Source: Methanomassiliicoccales archaeon
GTDB taxonomy: Archaea; Thermoplasmatota; Thermoplasmata; Methanomassiliicoccales; UBA472
NCBI GenBank assembly: GCA_013415865.1
Contig: CP058896.1
Span: 636,921 to 700,920 of the forward strand
Length of the DNA stretch: 64,000 bases
Direction: 5' to 3'
Made by a program: the position numbers and the translations under genes. The notes under the pieces were generated by a model. The model had not been told where the DNA came from. It saw nothing but the letters and a program-made list of their open reading frames with translations, and made no database searches. Shown here in pieces: positions 28,601 through 35,380 of this stretch (position 1 is the first letter of the stretch; every line of letters begins with the position of its first letter).

Positions 28601-30426
28601 AACCTCTCATTATTAGGGTTGGTACCCGTCAGGGACCGCCTCTCTACATAAAATATGGTTCTGATTCCTTCTCCGGCTCCAAAGTACGGGGGCAATATCC
28701 CATACCAAGGAATATCAGGAGCATGTATCAAGAGTGGAAGTTGAAAAATTATAATTTGGTCAAGGAGGCTACCCTCGCTGAAATCGAGCTGATGGATGAG
28801 AGGATAATCAACCAAGACAATAACAGATGGGGTCTTAACTTCAGATATGTGTCGATGTGTAGACAGGGATTCTGTATAACGACGGACCCTTTTGATGTCC
28901 AGTGTCCCAAGGAAGTACAGAAAGAATGTACCGTGGGAACTGCTTGCGGAGGAACTCGACATTGGAACAAATACAGAAAAATGTTCCCGAAGTTCAACCT
29001 TCGTCTCACTGTTGAAAATGTAGCTGAGGAAAAAACTCCCCTGGTTATGGGAATGAGTACAAGAACTTATGAGGACCTGCAAGACGATATTGATTTCATC
29101 TACTCCTCGGCTTACACTTACCTTCCATATGGTTTCAACGATTATATGACCAGGGAAATCGAACTCGTTCCTTTTGGGTATAAAGCCAAGACATCATACA
29201 TTGTCTTTAACCTCAATCGGATACTTGTTGATGCCATCGCCTCATCTGTCATCTCCTCAGATGCCAGACTACTCGACCTATTAAAATTTAAGTTCTATAT
29301 GTATGGCCAGAGCAAGACTAGTAAATCAACGATGGACGCTTCGGTTATGAGTTTGAGGTACGATGGTTATAATATTGACACATCCTCATCAGATTTCAAA
29401 GATTTCATTCGTGAATCTCTAGTCCATTCGATGGCCCACATGTTCTATTCATACCTTGCAGTCGAGAAAATCGGGGTTGAACCAGACAAGATGGTGTATT
29501 TTATCAAAGGTACAACAATATTCATTCTTGAAAACTCGAAGAACGATGGTATCGGAATTGTTGAAACAGTACGAAACGAACTGAAAGATGGTGAAAATAA
29601 GTTTTTCAAGGAATTTTTTGAATGGTCCAACTGGCAGTTTAAGACTCATCAAGAAAGAGTGGGCAAGGCCGAGAGTATTTTGAGAGAAGATGCCCAGAAA
29701 TCTTTAGAGCTGTTAAAAGTAAACCCAACCACCTCGAAAATTATTAACGAGAGCCTGGCAGAACTTCAAAAGCTGACGGGAATGATAAAAAAGAATGTTC
29801 CTCTTGACTTTATCGATATTACAACTTTCCGCCAATTATATATAAACGAAGTTAGGCCAAATGAGGACATATCTGAGTATATTATGACCCTTATTAATTC
29901 CCAAGATGGAATACATATTTGTTCTGATGGTTGTACAGAATGTCTGGTCTTCCCAAATGGGTGTTCCGAACCGTTCTCTCAGGTATATATTGTGTCCAGG
30001 AACTTGATTAATAAATTTATCGGAGCTGTACAGAAGGGAAGTCTGCCAATAGTTAGAAAGGGTCTGGGTGAACTTATTAATGCCTTAATGGATGTCTCTG
30101 AAGAAATTATTGTGAAATCACCCTTTGTAGATTCATACGGTCTTGATATGTTGCTTAAACAGGCCAAAGATGGAAAAAAGGTTCTCCTCATTACCCGAGA
30201 TAAAACTGTTGAAGAACTGGGCGTACACCCCGAAATAAAAATAAAAGCTAGTTCCTCTGAGAGATTCCACTCCAAGTTATATTACTTCAAGATTGATGGT
30301 CAGGAATTAGCGGTTCAGGGTTCGCTCAATCTTATCAAAAGCAGCTTAGTAGATAATGAAGAAACGATTACCGTGGTTTGGGACAAGGACCAGGTGTCGT
30401 CCCTTTATGACAGTGTGAGGTTATGA
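25657..30426 (+). CDS. Complete DISARM-like fusion: SF2 helicase, DUF1998/MZB-type Cys cluster, PLD-type nuclease
   Basis: A 1589-aa protein that joins in one chain parts that are separate in classical DISARM (DrmA helicase, DrmB DUF1998, DrmC phospholipase-D nuclease). Residues 150-600 are an SF2 helicase core (APTAFGKT 173-180, DEIH 336-339, SSATIP 369, QRVGRAGR 577-584), with a possible zinc insert (C262-P-H-H and C279-P-K-G-H-H). Residues about 740-820 form a coiled coil. A DUF1998/MZB-like Cys cluster follows, C1422, C1426, C1429 and C1436, preceded by an HSMAHMFYSY helix. The C-terminus has H1538-x-K1540 and N1558 in QGSLNL, a single PLD-type active site. The start is TTG directly after an in-frame stop. 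The stop overlaps the methyltransferase ATG by 4 bp. It probably translocates on and cleaves foreign DNA lacking host methylation, which is inferred from the family. Confidence 0.82.
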   Translation: MAGEELIKDVKEIYHKLIRREYSKYEQSKTIKSVSLQTKDFDELGIHPDFLEYLVDNGYLIKLGDGEYRTLLMDVVFRSADVRVKYGGTKYVLESELKLKVRPILRHDYIKFEREDKELRELKESITRKLGNSKLTENFLMALSRSGVIGLSKYQYQSIISILNSDKDVVVSAPTAFGKTYTFVIPMLVECLKADIEGANGSTAVIFYPRKSLGSDQMGKLIKLVDNINTCCGTKITIGIDEGDTKKRAEIRDGEIFRGIKCPHHDEQTLSFLDKRVYCPKGHHYLDFINSSKDSFKTNPPSIVITNIYSYPYRLSNTANWTNGYLNKDIKFFIFDEIHAYRGIVAGMLKYFIGILRSLVAPNARVVLSSATIPHLEDFVTEITSKKLDNMLDLVYKESRYGRDSEKLELYLLVGINPYTSWETYTHELAIYLSSVNRLRENKNLQSLIFIDSVKNINRVYGQAREAIKLGDPKDHFNSAIDVRHPYSYWAYNDKFKVNPEEIDTSKELLELRKEIDSNLSYHYSQRPDRFEIEEKIKKGNIDVVFTTSTLELGVDYDNVSVVVNAGIPFSLESIVQRVGRAGRKESTTLNTSLSIVVVKNNPLQYFYLYKGIDFLIDPDMMQKIPVSFNNQFVILYSSMLYSVATFAKQGGDVKGNVNTLRSIIDYIDKNETRIRAELGMRVDFSKIRENTKKIIEILGRDDIDDKCKEVQSYLNSLWLKDSLLEIDQDIGRIVEMVESSMERVATREREHFQKHLSSIKDLRKHILDETIELDELEVILCNLQNEVDQTKNMIRSQQHPLIESKKELQDLSQSLFDAAEGAGKTTATKGKLTKEQYGIFSRACEIHKSMSDHIIKLIETLVGVKFMGTQFMDQLIFIKPMHQSGNGEEEFLTNVVERIPPFELANVPFESKEARELTNAVGARHVWFPKPKYRYILTPDAVPRLITNLDTNGLSGGVASKMGSLMVPESIELIDVSALDKPLIIRVGTRQGPPLYIKYGSDSFSGSKVRGQYPIPRNIRSMYQEWKLKNYNLVKEATLAEIELMDERIINQDNNRWGLNFRYVSMCRQGFCITTDPFDVQCPKEVQKECTVGTACGGTRHWNKYRKMFPKFNLRLTVENVAEEKTPLVMGMSTRTYEDLQDDIDFIYSSAYTYLPYGFNDYMTREIELVPFGYKAKTSYIVFNLNRILVDAIASSVISSDARLLDLLKFKFYMYGQSKTSKSTMDASVMSLRYDGYNIDTSSSDFKDFIRESLVHSMAHMFYSYLAVEKIGVEPDKMVYFIKGTTIFILENSKNDGIGIVETVRNELKDGENKFFKEFFEWSNWQFKTHQERVGKAESILREDAQKSLELLKVNPTTSKIINESLAELQKLTGMIKKNVPLDFIDITTFRQLYINEVRPNEDISEYIMTLINSQDGIHICSDGCTECLVFPNGCSEPFSQVYIVSRNLINKFIGAVQKGSLPIVRKGLGELINALMDVSEEIIVKSPFVDSYGLDMLLKQAKDGKKVLLITRDKTVEELGVHPEIKIKASSSERFHSKLYYFKIDGQELAVQGSLNLIKSSLVDNEETITVVWDKDQVSSLYDSVRL

Positions 30427-32174
30427 GACTGGTGGATAGATTACCTGGGGAACTATTGGATTCTACCAATAGCTTTTCTAAGCAACTGGAGTGGGGGCGG
30501 AGGATACCGGTGTATGAAGTCCACAAATGGTGGGCTAGGCGTTACTCTGGCATCACACGCCTATTTCTCTTATATTCGAGATTAAACGCTGATGCAGTTC
30601 GGAGGGTCACTAACTTCGATGATTATGTTAATAATTTATACTGGACACCCCCACCAATTGCTAAATCGACCCTTTTAGACCCTTTCTGCGGTGGGGGGAC
30701 TATTGTACTTGAGGGTTCAAAATTGGGTTTCAATTCTTATGGTATCGAAATAAACAAACTAGCATACACTGTGCTATCATCATACAAAGGAATTGACAAA
30801 ATGGACTTAAATGATTTTAGGGAGAAATTGAAGAAATTTGCTGACCAAAATAACGAAAAATTGTGGTCTACAAAATGTAACCATGGCCATACGGCATTCA
30901 TTGTACATACCCACCTCGTTTGGAAGGATAAAGGTGGCCAATCCCAGTTTATGAGTAACCTTATTAAGAAAGTGGGAAATGGTGGCATATATTATTGTGA
31001 GAATTGTAATAAAATAATTGAATCCGATAATCGCCTAAGCAAATGCACCAACTGCAACAATGTTTTTAATAGGAGTGTAAAGGGAGAACATGGTTCCATT
31101 GCCCCTTATGCGATTGAATATTATTGCCCCATTTGCGCTGAGAGGGGCTTTAAAGTTATGAACAAGTATGACCACGAACAATTCTCAAAAGTTCATCCAT
31201 CTGAACCTATTTCGTGTCCAATTATCCCGAATCTTAACGAAACTAAGCGTCTAGTGAATAAGGGCTTTACACATTTTGAGGAATTGCTTACTCCGAGACA
31301 GCTCTACTCTTTCAAACATTTTATGGAATATTTTAAACGCACTGAGTATGCAGGAATAAGTAAACTTATGGTTTCTGATTCGCTAAGGTCATGTTCATTG
31401 TTTGCCTACTATTCCAGCACCTATGCCAAGGTAATTCCTGGTTTTGTCATAAAAGGATACTGGCTTCCCCTCCAACCTGCGGAGTTAAATCCGACCGCAT
31501 ATAGACCATCTGGAGAAGGAATGTTCCCACTGGGTAGGGGGAATCTTATCTCTTCCTATCGCAAGCTTTCCAACATTCGAAATTATTGTCAAAAATACAA
31601 TTATGATTTTCATATCTTACATGGCCCCGCCCAAGAACGACTGAAAGAGATTAAATCTAAATTCGATGTAATTTTTACAGACCCACCATATGCTGATTAT
31701 CAATATTATTCCGATTTATCGCTATTCAATCTTTCAATAATTAACGAACTCGACGAGAAAATACTAAATGATATGACCAGAGACGAGATAGTTCTCAGAA
31801 ACGAGGATGGAGTTGAAGAGTATAAATCAGGATTGAAAAATATCTTGGGCCAGTCTGTAACAAAAATGAAGGATGATGGAAGATTGCTCCTCACATTCCA
31901 TCATTCAAACAATGCGCACTTGGCTACCCTTATCGAGGTATTTAAGTCGCTAGAGCTCAACCTTAATGCTGTATACCCAGTGATGGGGGAAAGTGGTGGT
32001 GGTTTAGCTAAGAGGAAGTTGTATCTCGACCTCTTATTCGTTCTGTCCAAGGAAGAACTAGAGACATATACAGTTGGAACTAAGGTCCATTGCACTGAAA
32101 GCGACCGGAAGTTAATATCTTTGCTTGATGATATTGTGGCGTTTTACAATGAGGGAATTCAGCTGCCAGCTTAA
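30423..32174 (+). CDS. Amino-DNA methyltransferase, DUF1156/COG1743-like with zinc fingers
   Basis: A 583-aa DNA methyltransferase predicted to methylate adenine N6 or cytosine N4. The N-terminal PVYEVHKWWARRYSGITR (29-46) matches the HxWWARR segment of DUF1156-type methylases. SAM motif I is DPFCGGGTIVLEG (86-98), and the catalytic motif DPPY lies at about 420-423, in FDVIFTDPPYADYQYY. Between them sit zinc-finger-like pairs, YYCENCNK, KCTNCNN and YYCPICAE. The ATG overlaps the helicase stop (ATGA), so the two are coupled. In DISARM-type systems the methylase marks self DNA while the helicase/nuclease complex attacks unmarked DNA; the same division of labour is likely here. It lies outside the duplication and is present once, as needed to pair with the single complete helicase. 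Confidence 0.82.
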   Translation: MRLVDRLPGELLDSTNSFSKQLEWGRRIPVYEVHKWWARRYSGITRLFLLYSRLNADAVRRVTNFDDYVNNLYWTPPPIAKSTLLDPFCGGGTIVLEGSKLGFNSYGIEINKLAYTVLSSYKGIDKMDLNDFREKLKKFADQNNEKLWSTKCNHGHTAFIVHTHLVWKDKGGQSQFMSNLIKKVGNGGIYYCENCNKIIESDNRLSKCTNCNNVFNRSVKGEHGSIAPYAIEYYCPICAERGFKVMNKYDHEQFSKVHPSEPISCPIIPNLNETKRLVNKGFTHFEELLTPRQLYSFKHFMEYFKRTEYAGISKLMVSDSLRSCSLFAYYSSTYAKVIPGFVIKGYWLPLQPAELNPTAYRPSGEGMFPLGRGNLISSYRKLSNIRNYCQKYNYDFHILHGPAQERLKEIKSKFDVIFTDPPYADYQYYSDLSLFNLSIINELDEKILNDMTRDEIVLRNEDGVEEYKSGLKNILGQSVTKMKDDGRLLLTFHHSNNAHLATLIEVFKSLELNLNAVYPVMGESGGGLAKRKLYLDLLFVLSKEELETYTVGTKVHCTESDRKLISLLDDIVAFYNEGIQLPA

Positions 32175-33468
32175 CCTGCAACAAAAGCAGGAGCTTGTAA
32201 TAAATCCCATACTTGATTTCTTCACTATCCTAGAAAAATCAAAAATCAATGTAGTGTACAACCCATTCCTTAAGAAATATTGCACTGTAAGAAGGAACCT
32301 TGGCACTTTCCCAGTATATGTTCCAGAAGTGGGCCACATGCTATCCTTGGAGACCGTCTCCGAAGAGGTCTCTAAGGAATTCTACGATGAAACCAGGACC
32401 TACGAGGGCTTCCAATCAAAAGAGAGAGTAATGACTGCCAAACTTTACAATCACGACCCCGATTTGAATCGAGTCGTAACTTGGGGGAATTACTCTTCGT
32501 TCGCCGTGCCTGACAGATTATACAAATTATACCTTTCAAACCTTCTAAACGACTTCCTATTTTCACCGTCCGTGATAAGGAGACGCACATTAATCTCTCC
32601 TAACCGGTGGTTCATAATTGAATCCCAGAACAACTACCATTTTAAATGCACAGCGAACTACAATATTGGACTAATTCATCTCACAAAAGAATCTCTCAGG
32701 GAGGCAAGGAAGGTCAATGTTTGGCTCAATGCCCCCCAGGAAGTCTATGAGGTTAAAGCTGGTTTCGTTAAGTTCTCAACATTTGGTGATGTCCTCTTTA
32801 CGAATGGGGTTTTCGTCCACTTCCCTACAGACCCAACAGAATTGGAACCCAGAATTGGCCCCAATGGGGAGTACTTTATATGTTTTATGATGAGCCTTAA
32901 TGAATATACAACTAACTGGCCATCTTTCTCTACTAGCTTTGGTCGGAATGTGGTCAACATCAACCTCATCGAAAATCTATCTGAATTAGTATTCTCACCA
33001 TACGAGTTATTCCCATTTATCTTTCCGAATTATATCGGGGCTACTCGTGGTCTGGATTCGCTTGTTTATGAATTCATGGTTGGAAAGGATACGTTTGACA
33101 GAATTGTTGGTAGGTTGATGCGTTTCAGCTCAAACCAAAACGCATTCCTTTTAGATGATTACACTGCGTTCGTTGAGGATTACAACAAGTTGTTAAGGAT
33201 TGAACTGGAGGAGGGCATATATTCGGTTAGATGGCTTAACCCATCTGTTCTCCCTTTTTTAATAAAACGATACCCTGAAGGGCGCAGAGACATTAATGCG
33301 ATGCTAGATAACCAAGACCTGCTCAAAGCTCTGAGTGAGGTCAACGCAGAATTCGCAAATTCCAAGACCGGATGTCCAAGATACATGTTCTTAGCTGGTT
33401 TAGGTAGATATTCATCTCCTCGGAGAACATGGTTATTGAAATATTATGACGCCTGGACCAAGAGCTGA
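32149..33468 (+). CDS. Unrecognised 439-aa protein coupled to the methyltransferase
   Basis: I do not recognise this protein. The frame extends back to ATG 32125 (447 aa); ATG 32149 (MREFSCQLNLQQK) seems the better start and still overlaps the methyltransferase end by 26 bp. The composition is aromatic-rich and mixed alpha/beta, with no signal peptide, membrane segment, Walker motif or cysteine cluster. Conserved-looking stretches are VTWGNYSSFAVPDRLYKLYL, VWLNAPQEVYEVKAGF and PRYMFLAGLGRYSS. Its strict coupling to the helicase/methyltransferase pair suggests a third component of the same system, such as a specificity or complex-assembly subunit. That is inference from position alone. Confidence 0.7.
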   Translation: MREFSCQLNLQQKQELVINPILDFFTILEKSKINVVYNPFLKKYCTVRRNLGTFPVYVPEVGHMLSLETVSEEVSKEFYDETRTYEGFQSKERVMTAKLYNHDPDLNRVVTWGNYSSFAVPDRLYKLYLSNLLNDFLFSPSVIRRRTLISPNRWFIIESQNNYHFKCTANYNIGLIHLTKESLREARKVNVWLNAPQEVYEVKAGFVKFSTFGDVLFTNGVFVHFPTDPTELEPRIGPNGEYFICFMMSLNEYTTNWPSFSTSFGRNVVNINLIENLSELVFSPYELFPFIFPNYIGATRGLDSLVYEFMVGKDTFDRIVGRLMRFSSNQNAFLLDDYTAFVEDYNKLLRIELEEGIYSVRWLNPSVLPFLIKRYPEGRRDINAMLDNQDLLKALSEVNAEFANSKTGCPRYMFLAGLGRYSSPRRTWLLKYYDAWTKS

Positions 33469-33570
33469 CATCTATTAACTGAATTGAGTTCACACATTGT
33501 TCGTTTTGAGGACCCATTTCTGAACGCACATTGTACTGACTGAGTATTTGACAGGGAACAGATACGGACC

Positions 33571-33598
33571 TAATTGTATTCTGATAATTGTATATATG
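33571..33598 (+). promoter_or_regulatory. Promoter region with 9-bp direct repeat before small HTH gene
   Basis: TAATTGTAT occurs at 33571-33579 and 33585-33593, a direct repeat with 14-bp periodicity. It merges into a TATA-like TGTATATATG about 25-30 bp before the ATG at 33620. The arrangement suits a leaderless promoter covered by an autoregulatory HTH protein. Confidence 0.4.
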
Positions 33599-33619
33599 TT
33601 TAAATTAGTATCCAGATAT

Positions 33620-33829
33620 ATGGAGAAAAGGGCTCTAAAGATTGATGAAAAAACCTATCAAAAACTGGTAAAAGAGGTTGGAAATCCAACAAAATCAAAA
33701 ATTCGAATCGATGTTGGATTGGCAGTGGCGATGTTCAATATGGGGTGGAGCTATCGACAGATAGGAAAGCACTTCGGGGTCTCAGGAATGACGGTCAAGA
33801 GGCGTTTGAAGGAGTCGCGTCTAGTTTAG
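33620..33829 (+). CDS. Small helix-turn-helix DNA-binding protein
   Basis: A 69-aa protein (MEKRALKIDEKTYQKLV...) whose C-terminal half, MGWSYRQIGKHFGVSGMTVKRRLKES, is a helix-turn-helix of the type found at the C-terminus of serine resolvases. It resembles the resolvase encoded at 36651 (QGLSYREIGIQVGLSHQAVKQRLK) but has no catalytic domain. I prefer ATG 33620 because a TATA-like box lies about 25 bp upstream; in-frame starts exist at 33596 and 33548. It stands between the defence module and the convergent 320-aa gene and may regulate one of them, or the recombination functions. Confidence 0.6.
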   Translation: MEKRALKIDEKTYQKLVKEVGNPTKSKIRIDVGLAVAMFNMGWSYRQIGKHFGVSGMTVKRRLKESRLV

Positions 33830-33835
33830 ATATTG

Positions 33836-34798
33836 TCATTTTCTAACATCATAGCAAGGTAGAGCTATTCTTGACATTATCAAGGGACCATTCATTTCCA
33901 TCAATGGCTTAACAATATTATCGATTAGCTCACGGATGTCTCTTTTCGTATTTTCTGTGATTTTCCTTTTTCCCTTTTTTCCGTTTTTATTTCGAATCGC
34001 CATCGACTCGATACTTTTTCTAATTCTGTCTTGAAAATGAACATCTTCAATCATTCCCAATCCACTATTGTCATAGAGCATTTTGACCAATGCGCGTAGC
34101 TTCCTGTCTTTAAGTTGTCTCTCATTTACGCGGACAACCTTCACAAATTTTACATCGTTGAAATTGGAGCTGAGTGATTTGTCAACACTTTCCTTCTCTT
34201 CAATTACCCATCCAAGCTGCATAAATTCATTTGTTAACCTTTCGTGAAATCTGACAAGGGCATAAGCTATCTTAGGGAGGTTAGGATTCTTATTTGGCTC
34301 AAAGATAATTTGCCTCAATACACACTCTCGAAGCTCATAGATGAGATAGATTGCCCATTTGTTCCCAAGAGCCTTCATTTGATTCTGGACATCCTTCTTG
34401 AAGGGGTTCACGATAGATTCGCCACATTTACTTGGGAAAACCAATTGAGCGTTCTGACCTGCGTATACAATATCGTTGGCAGTCAGAATAATTCTGTCCA
34501 CATCAGTTGCTAAGCTCTGATTTTTATCGGTATTCAAATAATATCTCTTACCTATTTTTTGGACTAGATTATGAAATTTGAGCACTTTAAGGACTTTGTG
34601 TAATCTGGCCTTATCTATTGACTTGTTATTCTCAAATTTATTCTGACCATATAATGGAAACTCCTTTTTTAACAACTCAGTGAATGTAGCACCTTCACCC
34701 ATGACCATTTTATCCGCCAAACATGCCAGTATTGATGAGTATGGTCTTCTACGCATCACTTGTTCTCTTGTCAATTTTTTCCTGGCCATGATTATCAT
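33836..34798 (-). CDS. Winged-helix-like protein of unknown function (320 aa)
   Basis: A basic 320-aa protein. The N-terminal 110 residues (RRRPYSSILACLADKMVMGE, then DKARLHKVLKVLKFHNLVQKIGKRYYL) read as a winged-helix domain with a strand-like wing. The middle contains a long helical segment (LGNKWAIYLIYELRECVLRQ) and a basic stretch, RNKNGKKGKRK, near 270. No enzymatic motif is visible. It is convergent with the small HTH gene (6-bp gap) and divergent from the RHH gene across a 58-bp region with inverted repeats. Possible roles are a regulator of the integrative element or a replication/partition factor. The start could be ATG 34798 or 34789. Confidence 0.6.
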   Translation of the reverse strand: MIIMARKKLTREQVMRRRPYSSILACLADKMVMGEGATFTELLKKEFPLYGQNKFENNKSIDKARLHKVLKVLKFHNLVQKIGKRYYLNTDKNQSLATDVDRIILTANDIVYAGQNAQLVFPSKCGESIVNPFKKDVQNQMKALGNKWAIYLIYELRECVLRQIIFEPNKNPNLPKIAYALVRFHERLTNEFMQLGWVIEEKESVDKSLSSNFNDVKFVKVVRVNERQLKDRKLRALVKMLYDNSGLGMIEDVHFQDRIRKSIESMAIRNKNGKKGKRKITENTKRDIRELIDNIVKPLMEMNGPLIMSRIALPCYDVRK

Positions 34799-34805
34799 AA
34801 TTAGT

Positions 34806-34841
34806 TGTCAAAAATAAGAACTTTCCTTATCTAAATTGACA
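34806..34841. promoter_or_regulatory. Imperfect operator between winged-helix and RHH genes
   Basis: Outer arms TGTCAA (34806-34811) and TTGACA (34836-34841) flank inner arms ATAAG (34814-34818) and CTTAT (34826-34830). The two arm pairs are not perfectly concentric. The site fills the gap between the divergent starts at 34798 and 34857, so a dimeric regulator, plausibly the RHH protein, could control both. Confidence 0.45.
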
Positions 34842-34856
34842 GGCTTGAATACAATC

Positions 34857-35060
34857 ATGAAACAACCAGTGAGTGTTGAAATTAGAACCCAGTTGTACGA
34901 ACGCGTCCAGATAATCGCTGAGAGCGAGGACATGTCGCCAGAGGAGCTAATCGACCATGCCATTAGGACCTATGCCGAAGGGTGGGAGAGCTACTCAGAG
35001 GATGAAGAGGATGTAGACGAGGAATCGGAGGAACTGGATGAGGAAATCGATGACAACTAA
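34857..35060 (+). CDS. Ribbon-helix-helix DNA-binding protein with acidic tail
   Basis: A 67-aa protein starting MKQPVSVEIRTQLYERVQII. The short strand (PVSVEIR) and two helices (TQLYERVQIIAESE, SPEELIDHAIRTYAEGWE) fit a CopG/MetJ-type ribbon-helix-helix. The last 25 residues are almost entirely Asp/Glu, which may reduce non-specific DNA binding or contact a basic partner. ATG 34857 is preferred over the upstream in-frame TTG at 34836, which would lie inside the operator. It is the first gene of a tight operon that runs to the integrase. Confidence 0.65.
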   Translation: MKQPVSVEIRTQLYERVQIIAESEDMSPEELIDHAIRTYAEGWESYSEDEEDVDEESEELDEEIDDN

Positions 35061-35088
35061 GCTAGACTAAGCAACGGAAGTGATTGTT

Positions 35089-35256
35089 ATGAATAATGTA
35101 AGCAACGACAAGGGCCTATCCCGCGCCATCATCCTGAGGTGCTCGGACAAGGCTTTTATTAATTTATTGGAATTAATAAAAGGTTATCCGGAGTGCTACA
35201 TCGTCTTCTCGAAGTCCAGCCCATTCAGGCTTGTCGTCAGGGAAGAGGGATGGTAG
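35089..35256 (+). CDS. Small 55-aa protein of unknown function
   Basis: A short frame, ATG 35089 to TAG 35254-35256, beginning MNNVSNDKGLSRAIILRCSD and ending LVVREEGW. GGAAG lies 10 bp upstream as a possible ribosome binding site. The predicted alternation IILRC-helix-YIVFSK-LVVREE looks like a compact alpha/beta fold. It lies 28 bp behind the RHH gene, in the same direction, and its stop directly abuts the ATG of the next small frame. No homologue is recognised; position in the integrative-element operon is its main support. Confidence 0.5.
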   Translation: MNNVSNDKGLSRAIILRCSDKAFINLLELIKGYPECYIVFSKSSPFRLVVREEGW

Positions 35257-35376
35257 ATGTTCATCAAGAGAGCTTGCTCTCGCTCCTTCGTATCTGTCCA
35301 CCTGACATGCGTAGCTGACGCTGTTCAAAACAATGTTGGATTTGAGTTGGATTTGGGGGCTGTACTCCTTGCCTAA
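35257..35376 (+). CDS. Possible 39-aa small protein
   Basis: ATG 35257 follows the preceding stop without a gap, and TAA 35374-35376 comes 4 bp before the ATG of the winged-helix gene at 35381. The product (MFIKRACSRSFVSVHLTCVA... LGAVLLA) is short and without a motif. The end-to-end fit between two genes suggests a translated coupling frame, but it could be a chance reading frame. Confidence 0.3.
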   Translation: MFIKRACSRSFVSVHLTCVADAVQNNVGFELDLGAVLLA

Positions 35377-35380
35377 GTTC

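Larger units (their letters stand above)
15745..28834. repeat. 13,090-bp direct tandem repeat, copy 2 (right)
   Basis: This is the right-hand unit, in the same orientation as 2655-15744. Its left end is the novel joint, where the truncated helicase meets the 3' end of the permease gene. Its right end runs without interruption into the rest of the helicase gene, so this side keeps the ancestral arrangement while the left outer end at 2655 keeps the ancestral methyltransferase neighbour. Removing one unit restores a continuous operon on the left and a single complete helicase gene. Confidence 0.95.

Noticed and set aside
25657..33468. Calling the module classical DISARM class 1 or class 2
   Set aside because: No separate drmB or drmC, and no drmD or drmE is present. 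The helicase, MZB-like and PLD-like parts are in one chain and the methylase is DUF1156-like, so only DISARM-like is justified.
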